Below are positions 24,191-36,171 of a DNA stretch of 64,000 nucleotides, in pieces (position 1 is the first letter of the stretch; each line of letters starts with the position of its first letter). The DNA is from Phlebotomus papatasi (lineage: Eukaryota > Arthropoda > Insecta > Diptera > Psychodidae). The stretch covers positions 74,710,001 to 74,774,000 of the forward strand of contig NC_077222.1 of NCBI RefSeq assembly GCF_024763615.1, written 5' to 3'. The notes under the pieces were generated by a model. The model did not search any database, was not told the DNA's origin, and saw only the letters and a list, made by a program, of their open reading frames with translations. Made by a program: the position numbers and the translations under genes.

Positions 24191-27045
24191 AAGAAAAATG
24201 TAAGACGCGCTCTAGAGCAATTCCGAAAAACATGGTTTTGGAAGAGAATTGCAGGGGTAGAAGTAGGGGAAAATAAGAGACATATTAACGGTCCTTAGAT
24301 CGACCTCTGGAGGCTCATCCAAAGGTCGTAAGTCTTAAGTCACTATCTCTAACTGTTTAGCCTGTAGCGGTGGTAACATACGTAAAGACAAACAACGTAA
24401 CATCATTACTCAGAAATGATCTGAAACACGAAGATATATTACGAGGGATTATATACATATATACCGCTGTCTCTGTGGAGTTCAAGCAGTAACAAGGATA
24501 AAAAGTAATCAAATACGAAAAAGCTATATCATAATTTTTCTGTTCAAATGTTGTTTTAAATGCTACCGTTTCAGGCATGATGAGAAAGCTCGTAACGTTG
24601 TCTACGACTGTCACAACTGTGGAGACAAATTTTCAAACAACAGTAAAAAAATTGTTTATATGTGACATTTTGCCCGAGGCAACAAATAATCAAATTGATG
24701 GATAATTTTCACGCACCCTAAAAAAGTGTGAGTGGTTAGATAGGGAAAAAAACGTGCAAAAAAAATTGGTGGAATCAGCATGAGATTTTCTGGGTTTACG
24801 TAATTTGCACAACGTGTGAATTTGCCACCCTGCGTTCGCGTATGACATATGGTACAGGCTGATATGACCCCTGATGTGACCCACATTTTAGCAGGAAGTA
24901 CTTCTGATAGGGGAGAACATGTGCTACTAAATAACCATGGCAGGGGGTGGTAGTATTCTCATGATATCAAAATCATTGGTGTTCGTGAATAACAGGAAAT
25001 GTTTTGCTAGTGCCATTGCTCATACTATCGCAATCCTAAACGTAAAGCCAAATCCACATTTATCATGTTGAATTTACAGAAAATGGAACTTCATACCAAA
25101 AGCTATATAATATAAATGAAATTATTTACATTAATAGTGTTTCATTTTTTACTGTCTTCCATCTCGGGAAGATAAGTGCAAACGACTAAAAAAAATTCCA
25201 CTCTATTGTGTTAGACAGGTACAACGTGAAGTGAGTTAAAGAGCATTCAGTGAAAAAAAAAAGGAAAACGGACAAATTTTTCCACTTTGTTGTAATACCA
25301 TCAACTTCAAATGTAAAATATTTAAAGCCACCTATCAAATTCTGACAGAGTGGTTCTTCTCATGCGATTCTCCTATTGTGTGTTCACAGCCGTTTACTCA
25401 ATAAATTGCTTGCATCCTATACAAGACATGTGTACATGGAGCGAGGAACTCGATGTAGTCATCCATCTGGTAAACCATCCATCCAGTCCTTCGCCTTCGT
25501 GTGTACACAAGGTGGACGGGGTAGTGTGATGAAAGGAAAAGATGAGGAATGAACTATGAGAGCTCCATCACACCATGTACACTGTCTAGGGCTCTGGATA
25601 AGAGGCACAAGTATAGGAAACATGTCTGTGAATGTTGCGAAATTTTCAAGAAATTCTATTACGGCGAATGAGAATATCAATCACAAAACTGATTCAATTC
25701 TCAAAACAAACGAATTTACTTATATAATAAGACTCATATGCTCACTCATATCAAGTCAATCTTTTCTTTTATGTTTTACTTTAATACTGAATAGATATGG
25801 TTTAAAACCTTTAAGGCTAACAAAATATGATTGAAAACCAAAATTAAATTCATAATAGAAAAAAAAATATAATGAAAAGTAAATAAGTACAATATTACTA
25901 AAGTAGTAGGTAAGAACAAAAGCAAGAGTATAATAGAATAAAGGAACAGTAAACCAAAATAATTTATATCACCTACATTATATATAACCATTTCATAAAA
26001 TATTTTGTAAAATTATAACCCATTTACATGGGGTAATCTGAATAGGTATAACTTTATAATTAACTATATGTAAAACACAACCAAAAGTTCTAGTACACGC
26101 ATTGGAAAGCTTCTACAGTCAAATATCAATCACAGACAGACTATTCTGTTTCGTAAATTAAAAAAATTAAAACTTCGTATGATTTTTTTTCACCTCCACC
26201 TACAGATCCTAATCCCAAGCTCATTGAACTTATCTAAAACCAGGATATTCCCATCCTTGTGCACTTGACAGTACAAATAACCAAAAAGAAAAAAAAACAC
26301 ATACATACTACAGCTAAATAAATACTTAAAGGAAATGAATAAATAAATACGTAGATAATAGACAATTTAAAAAATAACAACAATAAGACATGTGTTCTAC
26401 GTGCTTTACAGAGGGCCAGTATCGTCAACATTCGTATGATATTCGCTAATTTCGAAAAATTATTTTATAATTTTACCGTGTACTTAGCGGTGCTCGCAAG
26501 AAATTGTGATATTCAATAAAGTTTTATGATTTCACTACATTTTGTATTACCACAACAGATCACTAAAATTTAATAATTTAAAGGCAGTTATAAATTTATA
26601 TATATATATTTTTTTCTTCTACAATACTACGAAAGTATCAAAATCGTTTGAGCGGGAGTCGAGATAATTGGGATTATGATGTTATGGAAATTGTTTTTCG
26701 CCTGTGACGCCTCTAGCGTTGGTCTTAAAAAGTTCAGATGTTATAGAAACTTGTTGTGCTTTGTGATAGCTTTTATTCGCGCATTTACAAATTAAATTCA
26801 GTCAAACAGAACCGGAGATATCGCGTTTTGAATTTCATGAGCTTTGACCCCCCATGTCTACATGGTTCTATTGAAACCACAGGGAACCCATACTACTTTT
26901 TAACTTTATTGCTAAACACCTCTTCCACATATTGGAAGCAATTTCCATAAAATATTGTTTTTTGAAGTAAATTGCCTGCAGTGTTGTATTTAGGTGAAAA
27001 CTAATTCTGTCAAAACTGCAATTTTTGACGAAAATTGCTCCCAAT

Positions 27046-27455
27046 TACTGTGTTATCACACTTGCACATTAAAATTTTAACATGATTCACATTAATTGTC
27101 GCTGGTGAGAGTCCAAATGTGTAATTTGTGTGTTTGAATCATTTTATATTCAAAATTTGATCTATTTGTTGATAAAAAAGGTAGATTTGGCCCGCAAAAT
27201 TTGATATAAATTGATTTATAGCATTAATGCGAACAATTAATGCGATTTTCTCTTTAATTTTTTAATGTGAAAAATATTTATGCTTTAGGTAAATTTAAAC
27301 TTACTTTTGCAGGCCAAGTCCACTTCTTTATCAATAAATAGAAAAATCCCAAATATTAAGTGACTCAAAGACACAAATAACATATTTGTACGCTCACAAG
27401 CGACAATTAATGTGAATCACATTAAAATTTTAATGTGCAAGTGTGATAACGCCGT
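27046..27455. mobile_element. palindromic MITE (copy C, inverted relative to copy A)
   Basis: CTGTGTTATCACACTTGCAC at the left is matched by the inverted GTGCAAGTGTGATAACGCCG at the right, with TTA on both sides as a possible target duplication. The right half is close to identical to the reverse complement of the left half of copy A (10849), for example TTAATGTGAATCACATT and CTTTATCAATAAATAGAAAA. The element ends directly at the start of another repeat (27456). Confidence 0.75.
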
Positions 27456-27744
27456 TATGTAGAGCCCTTAAAACTACAACAGTCTAAAAATAGATCAAAT
27501 TGAACAGTAGTGTTTTCTATAAACTTTCCGAAAATTTCAAATCGATTTCTTAAGAATTATTAAACTCGAAAAACCGAACGAACGGACGGCCAGGAATTTT
27601 TTTAGCCACCCATATATATATTCGCGATCAGGGAGTTTTCACAAGTTAATTAAATTAATAAAAGAAATTAAATATTATTTTTGGCAAAGAAAAAAAGATG
27701 TCACGAAAGATCTTGGAATTTTCGGTTTAGTTTAAAACTATGTC
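27456..27744 (+). repeat. dispersed repeat R2, uninterrupted copy
   Basis: From TATGTAGAGCCCTTA to TTTAAAACTATGTC this sequence is repeated at 35120-35755 with good conservation, including CCGAACGAACG, TTTTTTAGCCACCCA and GATCTTGGAATTTTCGG. In this copy the site TTAATTAAATTAATAAAAG is continuous, whereas in the second copy a MITE interrupts it after AAATTA. It has no terminal repeats or coding frame, so its class is unknown. Confidence 0.65.
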
Positions 27745-28012
27745 TAGTCAATGGGTCAAGTCATAGAGCACTCGCTCTATGATGCAAGTGTCCCGGGTTC
27801 GAATCCCCTTTAGGTCACCAGGAATTTTTCTGGCGTTAAAGGTGTTCGGATTGCATCCAGTGAGCTTCACTGCACTTGATTCCACGGGCATGGGACTGAC
27901 AACCTCATCCCGTATAAGAAAAAATAGTAATGCATGTCTAGAAATCCCCTCGCGGGGGAAGGCTTTGTTCCTTCGTGGAATGTTGTGCCAGCATTATTAT
28001 TATTAATATTAT
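27745..28012 (+). mobile_element. tRNA-derived SINE
   Basis: The head is tRNA-like: an A-box-like TAGTCAATGGGTCAAGTCATAGAGC, then a B box GGGTTCGAATCCCC at about 27797-27810, ending in GGTCACCA. A non-tRNA body of about 170 bases follows (with CAGGAATTTTTCTGGCG and CCCCTCGCGGGGG), and the 3' end is an ATT/ATTATT microsatellite from about 27992. This order is characteristic of SINEs. The 75-residue open frame across it is not a gene. The left boundary abuts repeat R2. Confidence 0.75.
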
Positions 28013-29562
28013 AAATTTTAAGATTTATAATTTAACTAAACGCTCCACACTTGGATCAGAAGGGATCAGATGGGGCATTTTGTTTTCACAAAGACTATTA
28101 AATCGTAACATACTAACATTTGATCCCGATCCATATTAAAGTTGCTGAGTTATTTAGAAACGATATTATAATAAAGCATTTTAAAATTGTGAAACGGAGT
28201 GAGAGCATGGTTGCTATAGAAAATAACAGGATTAATATTATATAAATAATATTTTTCTACGAAATATAGGTTATAGAATGATCAAAAATAATTAGAATTA
28301 ACAGTAGATTAAAAATAAGGCCCATCAGTAAACGCCGCATTCCATTTCCAGCTTTTACTTGATTTAAAAAAAAATCAAATATACGTTCCACTAAAATATA
28401 TATATAAAAAAGAAAATATGACTAATCATTCGTAATGATTATATCATGGTTGAGTTTATTAATATTTCGAAGTATCAAATACACATATTTGTAACATGTA
28501 CCAATATAAAATCAGTTTCCGAGCTATTTGTTTAACATTCCGCATGTACTTTAAAAGGATTAAAATCAATTTTGTGTTAAACAGAATATTTCGATAATTA
28601 ATATACATATGTAAATAATATAGTTCAATTTGGAACCCGAAGCTCAAAAAAGTGATTTAGTTCATGTTAATCCTTGCGAAAATTTCATACTTTCCATATC
28701 AGTGAATATTATGAACCCTGCCATGATGATGACTAAATAAAGGGATGAGAGGCCTTCTATATCTATGGCCATGTATTAAAAAGGTCTCTCCCTGATCTTC
28801 CCCCGTCCTCCAACATCCTCACCTCATCTATGGCCTTTAGCAATTTCCATCCACTCTATCCGTGTTCATTTCTCACCCTGACACCACATCACAGCATTGC
28901 GAATCACATAGCATGGATAGGACAAAAGGCACTGGTCTGTGTCGGAGACTGTAAGCATCAACTCTAGGAATTGGATGTTAGTGGTACTTCGGTGCCACAG
29001 AGAAGTGCTCCTGGCGAGTCCACCATCAAATTCAGACATCATTTACGATTTATAACAACATACTACGCTGCCACTTTTCGATAGTTATGTATAAGATACA
29101 AAGAATAACAACAAATATGTTTTCTTAGTCATTCCTTCACCCGCCTCACTTGGTGTATTTTCGAGGCTTGATACTGAGAAAGGTCGAAGGAACAAAAATA
29201 CTAACATCCCATCTCCAAAATAATACTCATCTTTGTCAGCTGAAAGATTTTTTTTCCTGTACAATTTATTATTTCTAACCAATATGGTATCCACAAGACG
29301 AAATGAACATTTTGCACATTGCCATCCTCTCTGTCTTCCTTATTGGTTAAGTCCGTGGGGCTGGTTCAGTTCCACCCACTTGAAAAATACCCATCAAATA
29401 CAGAAATAATGGTGGAAATTTATTAGTGATATTGCCACCGGTGACATCGATATAACCATTGCTTATGGTGTATATTCGAAACTCATACCACAAAAATACA
29501 TAATATACTGATTATGATAGAGAATACTCACTATTGTGAAATTGTTTGATCATCTTTTACAG

Positions 29563-29724
29563 TGGTTAATCAACGATACGAGCCCGAAGTACAAAATCCT
29601 GGTGGATTTATTGGCGGAAATGTACTTATACGCTGTAATATACCACCTTTTGTAAAGGAGCACGTGACAGTGACGTCGTGGTTGCAGGAGCCCTCATTCA
29701 ACATTTATCCATCTCTTGAGGGTG
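29563..29724 (+). CDS. Dscam2: Dscam2-like, exon C: first half of Ig2
   Basis: This exon encodes the N-terminal half of Ig2, which with Ig3 and Ig7 forms the homophilic-specificity surface in Dscam1; here it is a single, non-arrayed exon. Read in phase 1 from the previous exon, it gives VVNQRYEPEVQNPGGF, the first cysteine in VLIRCNIPPF, and the core tryptophan in VTSWLQEPS. The acceptor is TTTTACAG at 29562 and the donor G|GTGAGT at 29725. It corresponds in position to Dscam1 exon 4, which exists as a 12-member array in Drosophila; I saw no duplicates here. Confidence 0.95.
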
Positions 29725-30065
29725 GTGAGTGATTTGTATGATTCTGTAATACTACATAGTATATATCACCTCAAACGGACCTATTTCTCGACTCACGGCA
29801 GTTTATATGACATTTTCATGCATGAATTTGGCTTGAAGTTTAATTAAACTTGTACCCATTAACCCTTAAGTTATTCCATGTTATTTCCAACACCTCTATG
29901 TACAAAACTATGAATCAATATGGCAGGGCTCGTATTACGTTCCCCCAAAAGTACATAGCACATAAATTGCAAATGATTGCAATAGGAGTCTGTTACAAAT
30001 GTCAAAGGCTATATATTGTAATCATATTTCACATACATATTTCTGATATTGCACTACATTTTCAG
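29725..30065 (+). other. intron within Ig2 (341 bases)
   Basis: This is a short intron between the two Ig2 exons. Apart from splice sites I see no repeat, alternative exon or structured element in it. Confidence 0.85.
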
Positions 30066-30218
30066 ATGGAAAATACCACATGTTGCCAACGGGTGAATTG
30101 CTGGTCATCAATGTCACACGCAATGATGCAACTAAGAAAACATTTAGATGCAGAACTCATCACAAACTCACCCAGGAAGCTGTTGTGAGCACCAATGCAG
30201 GTCGGATTCAATTGGCAG
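30066..30218 (+). CDS. Dscam2: Dscam2-like, exon D: second half of Ig2
   Basis: The translation is DGKYHMLPTGELLVINVTRN, then the second Ig2 cysteine in FRCRTHHKLTQE, and ends AGRIQLA, the G strand of the domain. The NVT sequon is a possible N-glycosylation site. The exon enters and leaves in phase 1, with acceptor TTTTCAG at 30065 and donor G|GTAAAT at 30219. Ig2 occupies about residues 112-216 of the chain encoded in the window. A minus-strand open frame over this exon (30062-30298) is a shadow. Confidence 0.95.
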
Positions 30219-32427
30219 GTAAATAAGCTTGCTTGCGTATTTCTCTTCCTTGTATTAAATAAAGAATATGTATTGGAATATTCAACCATCTCATGCAAGA
30301 TATCCTATAAACTATAAATAAACAGAATGAAAGTAAATTTCTCGCAAACTTCGGAAAATACGATAAATATTTCAGAACACTTATAAAGATGGTTAATATA
30401 CACCGAATTTAACCCATATAATTTTCAACTCATTTTATCTAGAATTTTACAGAATATTCAAATTTTACTTTAATTTTTTTTTTCTATTAAAAACCCAAAA
30501 ATAAGTAAAGATTTGTAATAGATTTAAAGTTAGATATCATAAATTATTATAAGTTTAGTTATTCAATTAAGTGATGATCGGATATAATTAAATTTTAAAT
30601 ATAAAAGTAATGGCATCAGAATCTCATTTTTACATAATTCTGTAAATTTTACCTCAAAAATCGTTTCGCATCATTTATATATTAATAAAGTTTCCCCGAG
30701 AAAACCAATTCATCGAAATAAAGACTACTCGCTCACTTTATTTACAAGTTTAATTTTAACAGATTCACGAGCGAATTGAACCGATTAATAAATTACTGAA
30801 AAAAGAGCACCCAGAATATTAACAAGCCTAGGAACAACAATTAAATTTCGTATAAAAATCAGGGATGGAATGATAACTTTCCTACACTGTCGAATCGATA
30901 GTATCGATAAATCTATATCTGTTAGATTAAGAAAATGTCGACTTTTTACGGATTGTTGGGTCATTCATTGGGACATTCTTAAGAGATTGAGACTGTTGAT
31001 AAACATTTATATTAGTTACAGAAAGTGCAGTTATCATTTAAATTTTTCAGAATCGACAGTCGATAGTATCGAAAATAAGTTATCATGTCACCTCAGGTAT
31101 CGATTCATTACTGGTTCATAGCTAGTTAATTAGAACTAGTTCGGAGAATTTAAAACCTTTTCCATGAGCTTAACCCTTTAAGGATGATTGGGTCACCAGT
31201 GATGCACAGAGAAAATAATTTTTCGTGAATGACTTTCAATTTCATGCAATTCGACAATTATTATGATCTAATCCAGCTTTTATTAGTAAATGCAAAAAAC
31301 ATTTAAACCAATTATATTATATAGAAATCCCTTAGGAATAACGTTTTATGTATCTATAAATGCTTAAATACAAATTCAAGAAATTTGAATTTATTTTGTG
31401 AAAACCTTAAAAAGATATAAAATTATTATGGTGTATGGATCAGAGTATAATAATTTTGAAACGACACTCGAATAAAAAAAAAAACATGTTAAAAATTCTC
31501 GAAGTAGTACCAAAAAAATATGATTTTATAGGAACGAAGGAGAGGCTAATGGTAAAAACATATTTCTAGAAATGAATGAGATCCGTAAACACGTAGTCAA
31601 TACCTCTTACTGTGTTTGGTCTCTATGTAGTATTCCCGGAAAAAATAGACAGGAAACGGAAAAATGAGGAAATACTGTAAGTTATAATTTTTCGGAAATT
31701 TTCAGTCGTAAAATTACGTAATATTTCAGTCGTGAAATTATCCTGAAATCATGGGTTTGGTTGAAGCGCTTGAAAAATTTATTTAATAAAATAAAAACAA
31801 ATTAATGTAAAAGATTAACAATAAACTGAAACATTATCTAAAATTTCTAGAATATAGGAATCCTATCGAGCAGGTAGAACTATATAAGAAGATTGTGGTA
31901 TAGCAGACCATTTTTCTTCATTTACCAAACGTGCAGCCTTAAATAAGATAAATATTTCATACGAAATGCCTCCAAAGTAGAAATCTCTGGTAGAGAAAGG
32001 AAATCTAAATGTTTCTGAAGTTTGTGTTGGATAAAGAATTCATTAGATCCTTAATCCAAAAATATTTTCAATTGAAATCGTGTCATTTGCTATTCTACAT
32101 GTTAATTATCGTGTAAGTTTCACAAGAAGAGCGCTAGTAGTGTCTAAAGTGATGTATGAAATGGTAAAAGACCCCTTCGAGCACTTTGAGGGAAACTTTG
32201 ATGATTGTGAAATGTGAATAGGATAGTCAATTTTGCTAGAAAACAGTCAAAAGTTGAAATAGAGGACTTCTAGCATAGTATACATCCTTTAAATCCATTG
32301 AAGTTTTCCTCTATTTTGCTAGAGGCACATGAAATTTCAAAAGACATATCATTCAATTTTATGAGGCATATGTATTTTAAAGCAATTCCTTTCTCCTAAT
32401 ATCTTTTTTCTCTTTTGTACTCCACAG
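30219..32427 (+). other. intron between Ig2 and Ig3 (2.2 kb)
   Basis: The intron is AT-rich. It holds a fragment of the ACCGGTT repeat (about 31085-31165) and, from 31171, one terminus of the TTAA piggyBac-type family. No second Ig3-type exon is visible, although in Dscam1 the exon 6 array of dozens of variants sits at this position. Confidence 0.8.
31171..31217. mobile_element. solo terminus of the piggyBac-type TTAA family
   Basis: TTAACCCTTTAAGGATGATT followed by GGGTCACC and CACAGAGAAAATAAT matches, in the same order, the right terminus of the element at 48952-49937 (read on the minus strand) and the left end of the MITE at 9365. I did not find the partner terminus downstream, so this looks like a truncated copy. 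Confidence 0.5.
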
Positions 32428-32542
32428 AAATCCGAGAATCTGTGCCGCCAATAATGAACGAAAAACTTGTGAAACTTGTGGCAAATTACGATTATATTGT
32501 GGTACCATGTGTGGCATATGCAAATCCCAAACCCATTTACAG
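32428..32542 (+). CDS. Dscam2: Dscam2-like, exon E: first half of Ig3
   Basis: Joined in phase 1, this exon reads EIRESVPPIMNEKLVKLV, then the first cysteine of Ig3 in VVPCVAYANPKPIYR. It ends in phase 2 (TAC AG|GTAAGA), so the arginine codon is split with the next exon and the core tryptophan follows immediately (R-W-H-I). The acceptor is CTCCACAG at 32427. It is the counterpart of Dscam1 exon 6, here in single copy. Confidence 0.95.
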
Positions 32543-33529
32543 GTAAGATCCATTAGATTGAAAGAGGTGAGATGAGGAATATTTTAGAATTCTACCGGTG
32601 ATAAAATGAAGAAAATGTATATATACTTCAGCTTCACTGAATAATTTACAAGCTTTACAAGCGATGAAAGAAATTCTCCCCCCAAGGAAAATCTCCCCAA
32701 AATTTGCGCTTTCCCAAAATTAAAGATTATAATTTTATTAAGATATAAAATACGTATGCTAAATGATAAGTGTACATAACTGGGGTGTCATAAAATTTTG
32801 TGGTTATATTTCTTATCTCTGTCTCTGAGCGAATTTTCACATCCAAGATGCGAAATGCGGAAAACCCATTTCCAATATCGCGAATTAAGAACGATGTAGG
32901 TGGAAAGATGAACATTGTGTATTTATCACGTAAATGTAATCACCTGGCTAAGGTGGATTTATATTGTATTGTCTCAAGCCTCATCATTCTCCTGTAATGT
33001 ACACACGAATATTATCTCATAACGCGTCCATCGTAAATTGTTTGCTTCAGCATCATTCTATAATGTGAGAGTCGTTGTAAAAGGTATATTGCATTTTATG
33101 AACATAACAGAAATAAAAAAAAACTATTCCGTAAACAAATATTAAAATAAATAGATGAGTAAAAATATAAATACCATTGTTATTAAATTAAATTATAACT
33201 CATTAAGTAATTTTACTGCTCGAACTCTACCAAGAGAGAGCAATACATATAATCCGTCTGTTTTAATTGGAATTATAAAAAATTTTCCTTCTATATTTTG
33301 TTGTATATAATATTATGTTTTTTGACAAAATTAAAGCCATTTTCTTTTGACATTTTATCACTTTAATTTCTTCAAAAAAGTACCAAATAGGTGATTTTTT
33401 TTCAAAGGATCTTTTGATTGGTCCAAAAATTTATTCGTTTGAAAATATTTTTAAAAGAATCACTTATTTTAATTTTTTTTGTAGTGTTTCTTTAACCATA
33501 AAACCTCATCCACTACGTAGTCGAACAGG

Positions 33530-33705
33530 GTTAAGTAAAGGTTGAAATTCGGCCTACGTGGGCAAGGATTGCTACTCTGAAGGGTAGATAAGTCACATTA
33601 AGAAGCAAATCACACCTTTAAAGACAGAAATTAATTCAAAAGGGATTTGAGCTCTCGACAAGCTCATTATGGAGCGAGTGTTCCATCGCAGCCCATATAC
33701 GGTCT
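33530..33705 (-). mobile_element. degenerate tRNA-derived SINE
   Basis: On the minus strand TGGGCTGCGATGGAACACTCGCTC resembles a tRNA A-box region and GAGCTCAAATCCC a B box, with appropriate spacing. The following body has TTAAAGGTGTGATTTGCTTC, which recalls TTAAAGGTGTTCGGATTGCATCC in the SINE at 27745. It is strongly decayed, and boundaries are approximate. Confidence 0.35.
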
Positions 33706-35119
33706 AAAGTGAAATACAACCAGCTTATAACAGACTTTATCTGATAATATGAATTTGAGAAACTAAAATTTAACTTCGCTTCAAGCTAGTGTACACTTAA
33801 TTTATTTTTTCTAAAATTTGCGACTGAACATTTGCAATAACCCCGTACATGTTGCATACCTCATAGATATAAGATACAGCCCTATAATGAATGTAGTCAA
33901 CACTTTGCCAGCTCTTACACACCCAAGTGAATGGATAAGGTAAACATTGAAGGTGGGGAATGGAAGGATTCTGGATGAGAACCCATCCAGATGCCATTTG
34001 AGTATGTGTGTGTGTATGGAACATCTATTGAGAAAGGCCCCCACATATATAACCCCCCATAGACCCACCCACCAGCCTCGTGTCGTATTCAGGGTGCAGA
34101 CAACCAACTGGGCTCGAGTATGAGATGAATGACGATGATGGTGATGATGGAATACATCATCACTCTTAACATCTCACCATGTTTCAAGAGTTACATAATA
34201 GCGGCGCATCAGAAGCCCAAAACGACCTCATCCAGTGACGAGACCTGCCCTTACTTTCAACCAACATATCCCCCCACCAAGCTCACCCTCTGCAAACCCC
34301 TTTCCTCTGTCCATTGACGACCCTTCGACGACTCGATGGATGAATTGTTTGTTTATCCAACCATTCCATCCCACTCCCCATGCTTTACCACCCTCCATGG
34401 CAATGTTGGTGTTTCATTTCCTGCACGAACAGTAAATATTGAATTTGTTAGTACAGCGACTGGAGGCACAGAGAATGGTCATTCTGGGGGCGGTGGTCCC
34501 ATACTGGGGAGGCTACTCCATGGATAAATTCGAAGTAAATGAAAATGCTCTGATGAATTCAACATTAAGCATACATACGCTGATAAATGGTACATATGTA
34601 AAAAAGCAACTAAATTGCCATGAATAAGTCCACACAGCATCTAGTAATATTAGAGGAATATAATTGGCAGTAGAGAAAATTTTATTGACACGACCAACAA
34701 GCATGAAACTTTTCAAATTCATCATGATTTTTGCTAATTAGTGATTGGAAAAATAAATTTTTCTTCCACTCCTAAAATCATTGGTGAGAGAAAGAAGACA
34801 CGAGCATGATTATATTCTCAAGGATTTATCTCGCTGCTGAATTTGATTGAATTGGCTGTTGAGATAGAAATAAGGAAAATTAAATCAATTGTGTGTCTAA
34901 TCAAGCGTTTTACAGATCAATTTCTATAAATACAAAAAGGATGAAAGTTTTCTCGGTTGCTTTCTATAGACTATAATATAATATTAGTTCACTTAAATGT
35001 ATCGCAATTAAATAAAACTGAAAATATATTACTTTGTATTTGAAATTCATACTAAAATGTGAAAAATCGAAGACTTTGTAGTCCAGCTAATTAATATTGT
35101 AAGTTTGATTTTAGAGCTG

Positions 35120-35755
35120 TATGTAGAGCCCTTAAGACTATACAACACTCTAAAAATGGATCAAATTGAACAATACTGTGTTTTCTATAAATAAACTTTC
35201 CGAAAACTGAAAATCGATTTCGAAAGACCGAACGAACGAACGGTCATCAGGAAATTTTTTAGCCACCCAAATATATTGGAGATCAGGGAATGGTAAAATA
35301 TATTTTTGTAAGTTAATTAAATTACAGTAGACTCTCGCTAATTCGGCTTTTTCATGATCGATCTACTTTTTAATTCGGGCGGCAGTTAAATTCGAAAAAA
35401 GTTTGTTGAAATAATATTTCAAATTTAATTATGATTATCGAATGAAGCAAATAGCCTTAAATTTGCCATAGTTTGCGTCAGTTATGATGTGATTGTGCAT
35501 TATTGAGAGGTCTTCATGAAATTTACAATAAACATGAGTTTGTAAATTTAATATGTACATGCAAATAAACAAAAAAAATCGTTGAATTTCAAACAGTTTG
35601 ACGCCCGAATTTCTCTATAATTCGGGTGACATTTCGGTCCCAAATGCCTGATTTTGAAAGAGTCTACTGTAACAAAAAAAAATGAATATTGGTAAAGAAA
35701 ACATAAAGATGTCATGAAAGATCTTGGAATTTTCGGTTTAGTTTAAAACTATGTC
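35120..35755 (+). repeat. dispersed repeat R2, copy interrupted by a MITE
   Basis: This is the second copy of the 27456-27744 sequence in the same orientation. The two halves (35120-35324 and 35670-35755) are separated by the pogo-like MITE at 35325-35669. Removing that insert and one TA restores collinearity with the first copy. Confidence 0.65.
35325..35669. mobile_element. pogo/Tc1-like MITE nested in repeat R2
   Basis: TA-CAGTAGACTCTCGCTAATTCGG opens the element and AGAGTCTACTG-TA closes it, giving inverted ends CAGTAGACTCT and a TA duplication (35323-35324, 35670-35671). A CTAATTCGGC block near the left and AATTCGGGTG near the right extend the inverted similarity. The length is 345 bases with no transposase. 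The paralogous R2 copy at 27456 shows the empty site with a single TA. Confidence 0.8.
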
Positions 35756-36171
35756 CGACACATTTTTTAATTTTCACTGGCACTCTGACCATTTTGTTGT
35801 TTTTACTAACCAAAAATTTGCAAATTTACTAACTAATTTTTTTTCCTCAATTTTAATACATATTGCCAGCAAAGGGATTTTAGATATGGTATTTGTTATT
35901 CAAAAATCGTTATCGCGATCTATGGAACTATTAAGGGCAAAATGTTCGCCTGGACCGACTGCAAAACATATTCGAAAATTAGCAAATTGGGCAGTAGATT
36001 GAAAAAATTTTTACTGATCAATTCGTCAATAAATATCAACTTTTTAAATGTTAAATGATGCATTTTCAAGTGCAAGAAAATGGTGAAATATTGTTAGCAA
36101 AGAGAAAAAAATCAGAGTGTTGTAAATCATCTTCAAATTTAATTATTAAAATCATTTCTGATTAACCCATT

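Larger units (their letters stand above)
6137..29562 (+). other. 23.4 kb intron of the Dscam2-like gene
   Basis: This intron separates Ig1 from Ig2. It is AT-rich and studded with small DNA transposons (at 6625, 8489, 9365, 10849, 14809, 16933, 20427, 21714 and 27046), a SINE at 27.75 kb, a GATAA microsatellite at 17.15 kb, and two copies of a dispersed ACCGGTT-containing repeat. I looked for additional Ig2-type exons, because in Dscam1 the equivalent intron region holds the exon 4 array, and saw none. Open frames here are short and resemble no family I know. The region 28700-29060 is less AT-rich and shows no repeat character, but I cannot assign a function. Confidence 0.8.

Noticed and set aside
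33900..34520. GC-richer stretch with several overlapping frames as a nested gene
   Set aside because: Frames on both strands overlap and none shows a domain, start context or splice pattern; more likely intronic sequence of different composition.
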